NCBI GenBank assembly: GCA_018607785.1
Contig: JABBAU010000055.1
Span: forward strand, 1 to 54,947
Direction: 5' to 3'
Source of the DNA: Methylobacillus sp.
Lineage (GTDB): Bacteria > Pseudomonadota > Gammaproteobacteria > Burkholderiales > Methylophilaceae
Length of the DNA stretch: 54,947 bases
This document shows, in pieces, positions 1 through 9,209 of the stretch (positions are counted from its first letter, which is position 1; each line of letters starts with the position of its first letter). Below the pieces are notes generated by a model. The model had not been told where the DNA came from, did no database searches, and was given only the letters and a program-made list of their open reading frames with translations. The position numbers and the translations under genes were made by a program.

Positions 1-586
1 GTGATGAACCAAGTGGAACATCCAAAGTGAAATCGTGATACATCTCACCATCCATGTCCTCAAAACCCCATGCATCATCAGAAACTACGACATAGTTCGT
101 AAGGCTTGTTGAAAATGCACCATCCATCCAGTCTTTACTAAACCCAAAGTAAACTTCAGTCGCATCTGTTTCAACTTGACCTGCAGTATCGTTACCAGGA
201 TAGAAAAATTGAAGCACACCAATATCAAAACCTAAGTCCCAAAATGGTAGGTCAGTTGCCCAACCTGCATAAACGTCTATTTCGACACTGTTTTTATCCA
301 TGTAGCCACCTGCAGTCGTCCAATCTACATTGGATGCCCAAGTACCAGCATATAAACCACTTGAATGTTCTACGTCAAAACCACCTTGAATCGCAGGCTC
401 ATTCTGTGTCTGTGTGTAGCCACGGAATATATAATCTGTGTAGAGTCCTACGTTTGCACTAAAGCTAAAATCATCAAGCATTGATGAAGGAGCTTTAATT
501 TCTTCTACTTCGTCAGCTGCAAAACTGATTGGGGCAATTGAAAATAATGCGCCAACTACAGCAGCTTTTATTAATTTGTTGTTCAT
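1..586 (-). CDS. TorF-family putative outer-membrane porin (TIGR02001 type), C-terminus outside window
   Basis: Reading leftward from the ATG at 586-584 gives 195 codons without a stop, so the gene runs off the left edge. The start has a strong AAGGAGAT ribosome site. The product opens with a signal peptide (MNNKLIKAAVVGALFSIAP, cleavage near SFA-AD at about residue 23). The segment YTDYIFRGYTQTQNEPAIQG follows, and this Y-x-F-R-G-x-(S/T)-Q pattern is the hallmark of the TIGR02001/Gcw_chp family of predicted beta-barrels. Aromatic, Asp- and Gly-rich alternating strands fit an outer-membrane barrel. In many betaproteobacteria this gene sits next to glnK-amtB. With the sigma-54 promoter upstream, I infer a nitrogen-regulated porin; the transported substrate is unknown. 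Confidence 0.85.
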   Translation of the reverse strand, partial: MNNKLIKAAVVGALFSIAPISFAADEVEEIKAPSSMLDDFSFSANVGLYTDYIFRGYTQTQNEPAIQGGFDVEHSSGLYAGTWASNVDWTTAGGYMDKNSVEIDVYAGWATDLPFWDLGFDIGVLQFFYPGNDTAGQVETDATEVYFGFSKDWMDGAFSTSLTNYVVVSDDAWGFEDMDGEMYHDFTLDVPLGSS

Positions 587-644
587 ACTACTATCTCCTT
601 ATTTAAAATATGCTGACACTTTTGTCTGCGTACACTTATATACG

Positions 645-661
645 AAGCAAGAACCGTGCCA
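645..661 (-). promoter_or_regulatory. sigma-54 (RpoN) promoter of the TorF-like porin
   Basis: On the minus strand the sequence reads TGGCACGGTTCTTGCTT. This matches the -24/-12 consensus TGGCACG-N4-TTGCW at every defined position, with the GG and GC dinucleotides exactly 10 bp apart. Transcription should begin near 634-637, leaving a leader of about 50 nt before the strong ribosome site and ATG at 586. I found no convincing NtrC palindrome between 662 and 782, so the activator is not identified from sequence. Confidence 0.85.
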
Positions 662-782
662 ACTTTCTTATTTTCTAAATTTTTTTTGTTTATTTAATCT
701 AATTTGGGGAATAAACTAAATTAATTTAATAACAAAAAATTTAAAAAAAACTGTTAAAATCAACGTTTTACGGGAAGAATAT

Positions 783-1019
783 ATGGTAGATAAGAAGACA
801 ATTCAAGAAATTTCACAAAAAATTAAAAATATTGTTTCTGATTCCCCAATAAGTGACATAGAGGAGAACATTAATGCACTATTAAAGGGCATGTTCACCA
901 AAATGGACCTTATTACCCGGGAAGAATTCGATGTACAAACAGGTGTGCTTAAGAAGACACGAGAGAAACTTGAAAATATTGAGAAAAAATTATCAAAAAT
1001 AGAAAAAGGCATTAAATAA
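783..1019 (+). CDS. ubiK: UbiK family accessory factor (BMFP/YqiC-like)
   Basis: 78 residues made of an N-terminal amphipathic helix (about 1-25), a short middle with the conserved start of a second helix, and a long charged C-terminal coiled coil (about 48-78, [19 protein letters not shown]). Length and layout match the BMFP/UbiK family, which in Enterobacteria forms a complex with UbiJ and assists ubiquinone biosynthesis. It diverges from the porin gene, as in several betaproteobacteria, and lies 2 bp ahead of metH, so the two are probably co-transcribed. A -10-like TGTTAAAAT lies at 752-760. Family assignment is firm; the ubiquinone role is by homology. Confidence 0.82.
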   Translation: MVDKKTIQEISQKIKNIVSDSPISDIEENINALLKGMFTKMDLITREEFDVQTGVLKKTREKLENIEKKLSKIEKGIK

Positions 1020-1021
1020 AA

Positions 1022-4000
1022 TTGGAAAATAAATTCTCAGAGGAAAAAGAAGCTCAGCTTAGAGAAATTCTAAAAGATCGGATTATGATAATGGATGGTG
1101 CAACGGGCACGATGATCCAACAACACAAGTTATCAGAAGAGGATTATCGAGGTGGTAAGCAAGGCGAATATATAAAATTCTCAGCACCTAAAGGAGAACG
1201 TGAACTTTTCTTAAAAGGTAACAATGAACTATTAAGCCTGACACAGCCGCAATTGATAAAAAAAATCCACGAAGATTATCTTGAAGCTGGCGCAGATATT
1301 ATTGAAACCAATACATTTGGTGCCAATAGCATTGCTCAAGATGATTATTATATGGCACACCTAATTCATGAAATGAATCTGGAATCAGCTCGACTTGCAA
1401 AAGAAGCGGCTAAAAAATATAGCACGCCAGAAAAGCCCAGGTATGTAGCTGGTGCAATTGGTCCAACGCCCAAAACTGCGTCTATATCCCCAGATGTTAA
1501 TGATCCTGGCGCAAGAAATATCAATTTTGATCAATTGGTAGAATCCTATAAGGCGCAAACAAAATCTCTAATTGATGGTGGCGTTGATATTATCCTAGTT
1601 GAAACTGTTTTTGATACCTTAAATTGTAAGGCTGCTTTATTTGCCGTTAATCAGGTTTTCGAAGAAACCGCTCAAAGATTGCCTCTTATGATTTCTGGAA
1701 CTGTAACCGATGCATCGGGTAGGATTCTATCAGGACAAACGGTGAGTGCATTTTGGAATTCAATCAGGCATGCAAACCCTTTAACTATTGGACTTAATTG
1801 TGCATTAGGGGCAGCACTCATGCGTCCATATGCTGAAGAACTGTCGAAAATAGCAGACACACATATTTGTATTTATCCAAATGCCGGGCTTCCAAACCCA
1901 ATGTCGGACACAGGCTTTGATGAAAAACCACATGATACTTCAACACTTTTAAAAGAGTTTGCTGATAGTGGATTTATTAATATTGCCGGAGGATGTTGTG
2001 GTACGACACCTGAACATATCAAAGCAATCGCCGAAGAGATGCATAATATCGCCCCAAGGATTCTTCCTAAACAAGATGTCTATACAAAACTTGCAGGACT
2101 TGAACCACTTAACATAAAAGAAGACACGCTTTTTATCAACGTTGGAGAACGAACTAACGTAACCGGCTCCAAAGCTTTTGCAAAATTAATTATTGATGAA
2201 AAATTCGAAGAAGCAGTCTCTGTTGCAAGGCAACAAGTTGAAAACGGAGCTCAAGTCATTGATATTAATATGGATGAGGGCATGCTTGATTCTTTAAATG
2301 CCATGAAACATTTTTTAAATTTAATATCATCAGAACCAGACATCGCCCGTATTCCCATAATGATTGATTCATCTAAATGGGAAGTAATAGAGGCAGGATT
2401 AAAATGTGTTCAGGGCAAGGCCATTGTTAATTCCATTTCAATTAAAGAGGGTGAAGAATTATTTTTGCATCATGCGAAAATATGTAGAAATTTCGGCGCT
2501 GCCGTTATTGTGATGGCTTTTGATGAGAAAGGTCAGGCTGATACGTATGAGCGAAAAATTGAGATATGTAAACGAGCTTACGATACGCTTGTTGAGAAGT
2601 TAAATTTTCCTCCAGAAGATATAATTTTTGATCCAAATATTTTTGCTGTTGCTACCGGTATTGAAGAGCACAACAATTATGCCGTGGATTTCATTAACGC
2701 CACTAAATGGATAAAAGATAACCTTCCACACGCTAAAATTTCTGGGGGTGTTTCAAATGTAAGCTTTAGTTTTAGAGGAAATAATGAAGCAAGGGAAGCG
2801 ATACATACTGTTTTTTTACATTATGCAATAAAAGCTGGACTCACGATGGGCATTGTAAATGCTGGCATGATTGGTCTTTATGATGATTTAAGTGATGACC
2901 TAAAAGAAGCTGTTGAGGATGTTATTTTAAATCGTAGACCAGATGCGACAGAAAGAATGATTGATTTTGCAGGAACTCTCAAAGGAAGCAAAAAAGAAAA
3001 TGTAAAACTTAATTGGCGTGGCGATGAAAAAACTCCTGTTTCTGTTGAAAAGAAAATTGAATATGCATTAGTTCATGGCATTACAGATTTCATTGTTGAA
3101 GATACTGAGGAAGCTCGATTAAAAATAATGAGCAGTAAGAATGGTAGGCCCATTAATGTTATCGAGGGTCCACTCATGGATGGGATGAATGTTGTTGGTG
3201 ATTTATTTGGTCAAGGTAAAATGTTTTTACCTCAGGTTGTAAAATCAGCAAGAGTTATGAAGCAAGCCGTAGCTCACCTTGTGCCTTTTATTGAAAAAGA
3301 GAAAGAAGAAGATGAGAAAAGAACGGGCATTAAAGCAAAGCCTAAAGGAAAAATGCTCATCGCCACTGTTAAAGGTGACGTACATGATATTGGGAAAAAT
3401 ATTGTCTCCGTTGTGCTTCAATGTAACAACTTCGAAGTAGTCAATATGGGCGTTATGGTCCCTTGTGCAGAAATTCTTGCAAAAGCAAAAGAAGAAAACG
3501 TAGATATTATTGGGCTTTCTGGACTGATTACACCTTCACTTGAAGAAATGACCAATGTAGCAAGTGAAATGCAACGTGACCCATATTTTAAAGAAAATAA
3601 TATCCCGTTACTTATTGGAGGCGCAACAACATCAAGAGCGCATACAGCTGTAAAAATTTCAGAACATTACGATGGACCTGTGATTCATGTATCCGATGCT
3701 TCTCGATCAGTTTCGGTGATGCAATCTTTGATGGACCCCAAACAAAAAATGGAATATATCGTTAATTTATCAAAAGACTACGAAAGTGTTCGTCAAATGC
3801 ATTTAAAGAAAAAGGGTGCAACATTTATTTCTATTGAGGATGCTAGGAAAAATAAATTAGAGCTTACATTTAAACCAAAAAAACCTAAATATATTGGAAG
3901 AAGAGTATTTAAAAATATCGACTTAAATTTAATCAAAGAATATATTGATTGGTCGCCATTCTTTCAGACATGGGATCTTCATGGAAAGTACCCAGATATT

Positions 4001-4792
4001 CTCAAAGATAGTGTAGTGGGAAAAAGTGCTTCGGATCTATTTAAAGAAGCACAAAAAATGCTGAGTAAACTTATTAATGAAAAAAAACTAAAAGCAAATG
4101 GCGTCGTTGGTTTTTATCCCGCTAATTCAATTAATGAAGATGACATCCAGGTTTTTAAAGACGAATCGATGGAATTAGCCTTTACCTACCACTGCTTAAG
4201 ACAACAAACGCAAAAACCAGTAGTTGGTGGTAAACAGAAACCTAATTTATGTCTTGCCGACTTTATTGCGCCTAAAGAAAAGAATATTGAAGATTACATT
4301 GGTCTATTCGCTGTCACATCAGGAATTAATGCAAAAATTTATGAAGATATGTTTGAAAAAACAGAAGACGACTACAGCGGTATCATGGTCAAAGCTATTA
4401 CAGATAGATTAGCAGAAGCATTTGCAGAGTATATGCATAACCGAGTTAGGCAAGACTTATGGGGATATCAAACAAAAAAACTTAGCAATGAGGAAATGAT
4501 AAAAGAAAAATATCAAGGGATAAGACCTGCTCCAGGTTACCCAGCATGCCCTGAGCACACTATTAAAAAAGATATTTTCTCGCTTCTCCAAGCTAAAGAA
4601 ATCGGTATGGAATTGACTGAAAGTATGTCAATGATGCCTGCATCCTCTGTTAGTGGTTTTTACTTTGCACATCCTGAAGCTAAATATTTCAGTGTTGATA
4701 AGATTGATGAAGATCAAATTGACGATATGGCAAAAAGAAGATCTATTTCTAAAGATCAATTGAAAAAATGGCTTGCATCTAGCTTAAGATAA
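1022..4792 (+). CDS. metH: Cobalamin-dependent methionine synthase
   Basis: 1256 residues, close to the 1227 of E. coli MetH, with all four modules in order. These are the homocysteine domain (about 15-345, zinc ligands C260, C325, C326 in NCALG and GGCCGTT), the methyltetrahydrofolate/pterin-binding domain (about 365-640, [12 protein letters not shown]), the B12 domain with the DVHDIG motif (lower axial ligand H788), and the C-terminal SAM-dependent reactivation domain ([13 protein letters not shown]). It transfers methyl from methyl-THF to homocysteine using methylcobalamin in the cytoplasm. The reading frame offers only a TTG start, 2 bp after the ubiK stop, with a weak distant AAGG; translational coupling to ubiK seems likely. 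No cobalamin, SAM or SAH riboswitch lies in front. Confidence 0.97.
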   Translation: MENKFSEEKEAQLREILKDRIMIMDGATGTMIQQHKLSEEDYRGGKQGEYIKFSAPKGERELFLKGNNELLSLTQPQLIKKIHEDYLEAGADIIETNTFGANSIAQDDYYMAHLIHEMNLESARLAKEAAKKYSTPEKPRYVAGAIGPTPKTASISPDVNDPGARNINFDQLVESYKAQTKSLIDGGVDIILVETVFDTLNCKAALFAVNQVFEETAQRLPLMISGTVTDASGRILSGQTVSAFWNSIRHANPLTIGLNCALGAALMRPYAEELSKIADTHICIYPNAGLPNPMSDTGFDEKPHDTSTLLKEFADSGFINIAGGCCGTTPEHIKAIAEEMHNIAPRILPKQDVYTKLAGLEPLNIKEDTLFINVGERTNVTGSKAFAKLIIDEKFEEAVSVARQQVENGAQVIDINMDEGMLDSLNAMKHFLNLISSEPDIARIPIMIDSSKWEVIEAGLKCVQGKAIVNSISIKEGEELFLHHAKICRNFGAAVIVMAFDEKGQADTYERKIEICKRAYDTLVEKLNFPPEDIIFDPNIFAVATGIEEHNNYAVDFINATKWIKDNLPHAKISGGVSNVSFSFRGNNEAREAIHTVFLHYAIKAGLTMGIVNAGMIGLYDDLSDDLKEAVEDVILNRRPDATERMIDFAGTLKGSKKENVKLNWRGDEKTPVSVEKKIEYALVHGITDFIVEDTEEARLKIMSSKNGRPINVIEGPLMDGMNVVGDLFGQGKMFLPQVVKSARVMKQAVAHLVPFIEKEKEEDEKRTGIKAKPKGKMLIATVKGDVHDIGKNIVSVVLQCNNFEVVNMGVMVPCAEILAKAKEENVDIIGLSGLITPSLEEMTNVASEMQRDPYFKENNIPLLIGGATTSRAHTAVKISEHYDGPVIHVSDASRSVSVMQSLMDPKQKMEYIVNLSKDYESVRQMHLKKKGATFISIEDARKNKLELTFKPKKPKYIGRRVFKNIDLNLIKEYIDWSPFFQTWDLHGKYPDILKDSVVGKSASDLFKEAQKMLSKLINEKKLKANGVVGFYPANSINEDDIQVFKDESMELAFTYHCLRQQTQKPVVGGKQKPNLCLADFIAPKEKNIEDYIGLFAVTSGINAKIYEDMFEKTEDDYSGIMVKAITDRLAEAFAEYMHNRVRQDLWGYQTKKLSNEEMIKEKYQGIRPAPGYPACPEHTIKKDIFSLLQAKEIGMELTESMSMMPASSVSGFYFAHPEAKYFSVDKIDEDQIDDMAKRRSISKDQLKKWLASSLR

Positions 4793-4794
4793 AT

Positions 4795-6153
4795 ATGCAT
4801 ATTCATATATTAGGTATATGTGGAACATTTATGGCAGGATTAGCCTCCCTTGCAAAATCAAAAGGCTTCAAAGTTACTGGGTGTGATCAAAATGTTTACC
4901 CTCCTATGTCCACGCAGCTTGAAGAGGAAGGTATTAAAATAATTGAGGGATTTGATTCATCACAAACAAAATTAAAACCTGATATTTATATTATTGGTAA
5001 TGTTGTCAAAAGAGGTACCCCTCTAATGGAGAGCATATTAAATAATAACTTATCTTTTATGTCAGGTCCCCAGTGGCTTTATGAAAATATACTTCATGAA
5101 AAATGGGTTATCGCTGTTGCAGGCACCCATGGCAAAACTTCAACAACAGCTATGGTTGCATGGATTTTAGAATTTTGTGGATTAAATCCAAGTTATTTGA
5201 TTGGTGGCATTCCAAAAAATCTAAAAACTTCATCAAGATTAATCAATGATAAAAATTCTAACTTTTTTATAATCGAAGCAGATGAATATGACACCGCCTT
5301 CTTTGATAAGCGCTCAAAATTTGTTCATTATTATCCACGCACTCTTATCATGAACAATTTAGAATTTGATCATGCAGATATTTTTGAGAACCTTAACCAT
5401 ATAAAAAAACATTTTCATCATCTGATAAGAATAGTGCCCGAGAAAGGTAAGATTATTTCAAATGCTCAAAGTAACGCTCTTAATGAAGTTATAAAACTAG
5501 GAGTCTGGTCAGATTTAGAATATTTTAATCATATTGATGGATGGTCATATCAATGGCAAGACGAAAGCTCATCGCTAAATATTTTTTATCAAAATAAAAA
5601 AGAAGGTACTCTTACGTGGGAATGTATTGGTGATCATAATGCATCAAATGCGCTTGCAGCAATTGCTGCTGCTCATCATATAGGCATACCTGCCGCTAAA
5701 TCTATAAAAGCGCTTGCAACATTCAAGGGTGTAAAAAGAAGGTTAGAAAAAATAGGAGAATTTAAAGACAATATAAAAATTTATGATGATTTTGCTCATC
5801 ATCCCTCTGCAATAAAAAGTACATTAGATGGAATGAGACAAGTGCTTAAAGAGGGCAGAATAATTGTTGTTTTTGAGCCTAGATCAAATACCATGAAGCT
5901 TGGTGAAATGAAGAAAGAATTACAAGATAGCCTTTCATCTGCAGATATCGTTTATTGTTATGCCAGTAATTTAGATTGGGATCCAAATGAGTTATTCAAA
6001 AATAATCAAAAAATCAAAGTTTCAGACAGTACTCAATGGATTTTAAGTAGTATTATTAAAGAAAAAAAACCAAATGATCAAATTGTTTTTATGAGCAATG
6101 GAAGTTTTTCAGGAATTCAAAATAAATGTTTAGATTTATTTAAAAATGAATAA
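4795..6153 (+). CDS. mpl: UDP-N-acetylmuramate:L-alanyl-gamma-D-glutamyl-meso-diaminopimelate ligase (murein recycling)
   Basis: 452 residues of the Mur ligase fold. It has an N-terminal Rossmann-like domain (HILGICGTFMAGLASLAKS), an ATP-binding P-loop AGTHGKTST (K114), the EADEYDTAFFDKRSKF substrate segment, and the C-terminal FDDFAHHPSAI and VVFEPRSNT motifs. The EADEYDTAFFDKRSKF segment and length distinguish Mpl from MurC. It re-attaches the tripeptide recovered from turned-over murein to UDP-MurNAc in the cytoplasm. The ATG is 2 bp after metH, and the 3' end overlaps the next gene by 8 bp, so it sits inside one rightward operon. Confidence 0.95.
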   Translation: MHIHILGICGTFMAGLASLAKSKGFKVTGCDQNVYPPMSTQLEEEGIKIIEGFDSSQTKLKPDIYIIGNVVKRGTPLMESILNNNLSFMSGPQWLYENILHEKWVIAVAGTHGKTSTTAMVAWILEFCGLNPSYLIGGIPKNLKTSSRLINDKNSNFFIIEADEYDTAFFDKRSKFVHYYPRTLIMNNLEFDHADIFENLNHIKKHFHHLIRIVPEKGKIISNAQSNALNEVIKLGVWSDLEYFNHIDGWSYQWQDESSSLNIFYQNKKEGTLTWECIGDHNASNALAAIAAAHHIGIPAAKSIKALATFKGVKRRLEKIGEFKDNIKIYDDFAHHPSAIKSTLDGMRQVLKEGRIIVVFEPRSNTMKLGEMKKELQDSLSSADIVYCYASNLDWDPNELFKNNQKIKVSDSTQWILSSIIKEKKPNDQIVFMSNGSFSGIQNKCLDLFKNE

Positions 6154-6931
6154 TGATAGTAAAATAAAATTTACTTCCTTTAATATAATCTTAGCCATTT
6201 TTCTTTCTTTAATTCTTCACCTTATTTTTTTTACAAAATTTAATTTGTTTGATTTATTAAACACTGTTGATAGCTATGAAACAAATGAGTTAGAAATTTT
6301 TGTTACCCCAGAAGAAAAAAAGGGAAATAATGAAAAAAAATCAGAAAAATTAATAAAATCTGATGATAATTTAATCAATTTAAATAAAAATCAAACCTCA
6401 AAAAAAGAGAAAGAAATTCCTCCTGAATTAGATAAAACTCCACAAAAAAATGATCAAAAAATAGAAAGTCCATCTGATAAAAAGATTGAAGTGCGAAAAA
6501 AAATATTAGATAAAAATAAAATTTTATCAAATGTGAGTAAACTGAGTTTAAATAATGCTCCTATCCCAAATGAAAAAATAAGGATAAAGAATATATCTGC
6601 TAAATCACCAGAATATGTATATCGTTTATATTTTGAAGCTTGGAAAAAGAAAGTTGAACGAATGGGCGCTATGAATTATCCTGATGCAGCGAAAATCAAA
6701 AATAGATTTAGCAATCTTATAATGAAAGTAATTATAAATTCAAATGGCTCTATTTATGATATCTCAATTATTAAAAGTTCAGGAAAAGCTAAGTTAGATG
6801 AAGCTGCTATAGATATAGTAAGAAATGGATCGCCTTACGCTCCCTTTAGTGATCAAATGAAAAAAGAAGTAGATCAAGTAAGTATTACAAGAATTTGGAA
6901 ATTTACAGAAGATAAGAGTTTTACTAATTAA
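6146..6931 (+). CDS. TonB-like energy transducer with C-terminal TonB domain
   Basis: 261 residues with one N-terminal membrane helix (about 9-30). A long Lys/Glu/Asp/Asn-rich periplasmic linker (about 45-155) follows, where TonB proteins usually have Pro-rich spacers. The TonB C-terminal domain is at about 165-258: YPDAAK at 178-183, then MKVIINSNGSIYDISIIKSSG and the conserved LDEAAIDIVRNGSPYAPF. The fold is that of TonB/TolA-type C-terminal domains that contact outer-membrane receptors. No exbB or exbD is in the window, so whether it energises transport or has an envelope role is open. It overlaps mpl by 8 bp and abuts the ferredoxin-like gene. Confidence 0.8.
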   Translation: MNNDSKIKFTSFNIILAIFLSLILHLIFFTKFNLFDLLNTVDSYETNELEIFVTPEEKKGNNEKKSEKLIKSDDNLINLNKNQTSKKEKEIPPELDKTPQKNDQKIESPSDKKIEVRKKILDKNKILSNVSKLSLNNAPIPNEKIRIKNISAKSPEYVYRLYFEAWKKKVERMGAMNYPDAAKIKNRFSNLIMKVIINSNGSIYDISIIKSSGKAKLDEAAIDIVRNGSPYAPFSDQMKKEVDQVSITRIWKFTEDKSFTN

Positions 6932-7240
6932 ATGGCCTATTACAAATATCATATTTTTTTCTGCTTAAATCAAAGAGATGATAATGAACAATGCTGTAAT
7001 AATTTTGGAGCAGAAGATAAATTTAATTATATGAAGAAAAAACTTAAATCTCTTAATTTGTATGGTGTAAATATGTGCAGAGTCAACAGAGCGGGCTGCT
7101 TTAACCGATGTCAAGAAGGGCCTTTATTGGTAATTTATCCCGAAGAAACATGGTATAGATATATTGATAATGAAGATATTGATGAAATTATTACGCAACA
7201 TATTAACAACGGAAAGAAAGTTAAACGCTTATTGATTTAG
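6932..7240 (+). CDS. Thioredoxin-like [2Fe-2S] ferredoxin domain protein
   Basis: 102 residues. The cysteine pattern C11-x10-C22-x33-C56-x3-C60 matches the thioredoxin-fold [2Fe-2S] ferredoxins, as does the conserved RAGCFNRCQEGP segment; C21 and C49 are additional. The tail (VIYPEETWYRYIDNEDIDEII) is also typical. Stand-alone members are small cytoplasmic electron carriers of unknown partner. The ATG follows the stop of the TonB-like gene directly. The 3' end overlaps the convergent HIT gene by 12 bp, leaving no room for a conventional terminator between them. Confidence 0.88.
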   Translation: MAYYKYHIFFCLNQRDDNEQCCNNFGAEDKFNYMKKKLKSLNLYGVNMCRVNRAGCFNRCQEGPLLVIYPEETWYRYIDNEDIDEIITQHINNGKKVKRLLI

Positions 7241-7642
7241 ATTTTCTAAAATTATTGCATTTAATTTTTTTTTTGTTTGAGTAGATATTTTAGTTTTTTC
7301 AAATTTTTTTTGTTTCGACCAAATTGAACCAGGATAGTGATTATCATTTTTAAATCTTGGAATAATGTGCCAATGAATATGTGGGGTTAAATTACCTAAA
7401 GATGCTAAATTTATCTTATCAGGTTTATAACAAGTTCTAATTGCTGATTCTACAGTGAACACAACCTGCATTAGCTCCATTCTATCTTTTTCTTCTAAAT
7501 CGGTCATTTCCTTCACATGCTGAATATTTTCAACTCGATAATATGCTGAATAGGAAGGATCATCTATCTCAACAAGTCTAAATTTATTATTTTTCCAAAT
7601 TACTGGATAAATTGGATCTGAACATAAATCACATTTGTTCAT
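7229..7642 (-). CDS. HIT family nucleotide-binding protein
   Basis: 137 residues with the histidine triad H88-x-H90-x-H92 (LTPHIHWHIIPRF) near the C-terminus. The N-terminal CDLC pair resembles the zinc-binding start of some HIT proteins. HIT enzymes hydrolyse or transfer nucleotidyl groups from adenylated small molecules; the physiological substrate cannot be read from sequence. It is the last gene of the long leftward run, starting immediately at the nadA stop codon, and overlaps the rightward ferredoxin gene tail to tail. Confidence 0.88.
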   Translation of the reverse strand: MNKCDLCSDPIYPVIWKNNKFRLVEIDDPSYSAYYRVENIQHVKEMTDLEEKDRMELMQVVFTVESAIRTCYKPDKINLASLGNLTPHIHWHIIPRFKNDNHYPGSIWSKQKKFEKTKISTQTKKKLNAIILENLNQ

Positions 7643-8740
7643 TTATGAAACTTCGAGCATCTTATCAAGTGTAAGCTTTGCAAGATCAGCCTCCTTTTGT
7701 GGAACCTTAATTACATTAACTGGCTTACCATCAATAATATTTTCTAAAGCCCATGCAAGATGTTGCGGATCTATTCTTGCCATTGTGGAGCATTCACAAA
7801 TTACATGAGACATGAATTTAACAAGCTTATTCTCTGCTTTCATTTCTTTAGCAAGTCGATTCACTAAATTCAATTCTGTTCCAACTAACCATTCAGATCC
7901 TTTATCTGCTTTTTCTATCGTACGCAGAATAAATTCTGTTGAACCTACTAAATCTGAATTTTTACATACATCAAACGGTGCCTCTGGATGAGAAATAACA
8001 TTCCCTTTTGGATAGTTTTTTTTAAAGGCTTGTATACTTTCAACCCTAAACATTTGATGAACTGCACAATGCCCCTTCCACAATAATATTTTAGATTCAA
8101 TTATTTGTTTTTCAGTTAAGCCTCCCATGGGTAAATCTGGATCCCATACTGGCATCTTTTCTAGGGGGATGCCCATCTTATAACCCGTCCATCTCCCTAA
8201 ATTTTGATCTGGAAAGAAAAGTGCTTTCTCCTTTTGATTAAACGCCCAATCTAAAATTTTAGGTGCATTAGTTGAGGTACATACAATACCTCCATGCTCT
8301 CCACAAAATGCTTTTAGATCTGCAGCTGAATTAATATATGTTACTGGGGTAATATTTTTATCAAAATCTAAAACCTTTGATATTTCTCTATAAGTCCTTT
8401 CGACTTTAGCTAAATTCGCCATATCTGCCATTGAACAACCAGCTGATAAGTCTGGAAGAATAGTGATTTGATTTTCTCTTGATAAGATATCAGCAACTTC
8501 TGCCATAAAATGAACGCCTAAAAAAACAATGTATTTAGCATCCAAATTTTGAACTTGTTGCGCTAACTTTAAAGAATCACCTGCAAAATCAGCATGTCTG
8601 TAAACGGCTTCATTTTGATAATGATGTCCAAGGATCACTAGATCTTTCCCTAGAATATTTTTTGCCTTTATGATTCTTTCTTGGCAATCATCATTTTTTA
8701 ATTTTTCAAATGAATCGAAGGTAATTGTGGAAGTATTCAT
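7643..8740 (-). CDS. nadA: Quinolinate synthase
   Basis: 365 residues. The three homologous subdomains are recognisable, as are the [4Fe-4S] ligand positions: C102 in SAGCSMADM, C225 in WKGHCAVH and the C315/C317 pair in VICECSTM. LVILGHHYQ near residue 35 and ISHPEAPFDVC near 250 are family signatures. It condenses iminoaspartate with dihydroxyacetone phosphate to quinolinate for NAD synthesis. The length and cysteine spacing are closer to the B. subtilis type than to E. coli NadA. Neither nadB nor nadC is in the window. Confidence 0.95.
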   Translation of the reverse strand: MNTSTITFDSFEKLKNDDCQERIIKAKNILGKDLVILGHHYQNEAVYRHADFAGDSLKLAQQVQNLDAKYIVFLGVHFMAEVADILSRENQITILPDLSAGCSMADMANLAKVERTYREISKVLDFDKNITPVTYINSAADLKAFCGEHGGIVCTSTNAPKILDWAFNQKEKALFFPDQNLGRWTGYKMGIPLEKMPVWDPDLPMGGLTEKQIIESKILLWKGHCAVHQMFRVESIQAFKKNYPKGNVISHPEAPFDVCKNSDLVGSTEFILRTIEKADKGSEWLVGTELNLVNRLAKEMKAENKLVKFMSHVICECSTMARIDPQHLAWALENIIDGKPVNVIKVPQKEADLAKLTLDKMLEVS

Positions 8741-8750
8741 TTTATAAATT

Positions 8751-9209
8751 TTAACTTAGTATTGATTTGATTTCGCATAATTTTTCCAACGCTCTGCGAT
8801 TTGTCCAAGAGAAAACTTTATTTTTTGCCTCTTTTATATTCTCCCATTTATATTCTAAATGTTCTCTGGGTGATATATTGATATTTATTTTTTCTGGAAG
8901 CTCTAAACCAAAAACATGCTCCGTGTTTTTAGAAACATTAGGTGGATATCTGTGTCTCCAATGCAAATAAATTTCATACTCGTGATTAAGATTCCAGTCT
9001 TGTATTTTATTATGGTCCGTATTTATTCCCGTTTCTTCAAAAACTTCCCTTTTTGCAGCTTCATATGGAGATTCTTGTGGTTCAAGACTACCAGTAACAG
9101 ATTGCCAGTAGCCTCTTTTATCTGCTCGATGAAGTAACAAAATATCATGCTTTTTTGTATAAATTACAATTAACGATGATACGGGTATTTTATATTTATC
9201 AGTTTTCAA
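8751..9209 (-). CDS. nudB: Dihydroneopterin triphosphate diphosphatase (Nudix)
   Basis: 152 residues with a complete Nudix box: G40-x5-E46-x7-R54-E-V-F-E-E-T-G-I62. KIPVSSLIVIY at the start and the HRADKRGYWQSVTGSLEP run are typical of NudB, which removes pyrophosphate from dihydroneopterin triphosphate in folate synthesis. A terminal ATGA-type 4-bp overlap with ispH indicates translational coupling. Other Nudix substrates cannot be excluded from the box alone, but the flanking residues favour NudB. Confidence 0.85.
   Translation of the reverse strand: MKTDKYKIPVSSLIVIYTKKHDILLLHRADKRGYWQSVTGSLEPQESPYEAAKREVFEETGINTDHNKIQDWNLNHEYEIYLHWRHRYPPNVSKNTEHVFGLELPEKININISPREHLEYKWENIKEAKNKVFSWTNRRALEKLCEIKSILS

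Noticed and set aside
244-462. Rightward 72-codon ORF inside the porin
   Set aside because: It is antisense to the clear TorF-like porin, has no ribosome site and its product has no protein-like pattern.
783-1022. SAM, SAH or cobalamin riboswitch before metH
   Set aside because: metH begins 2 bp after ubiK, and the leader before ubiK shows no conserved riboswitch core.
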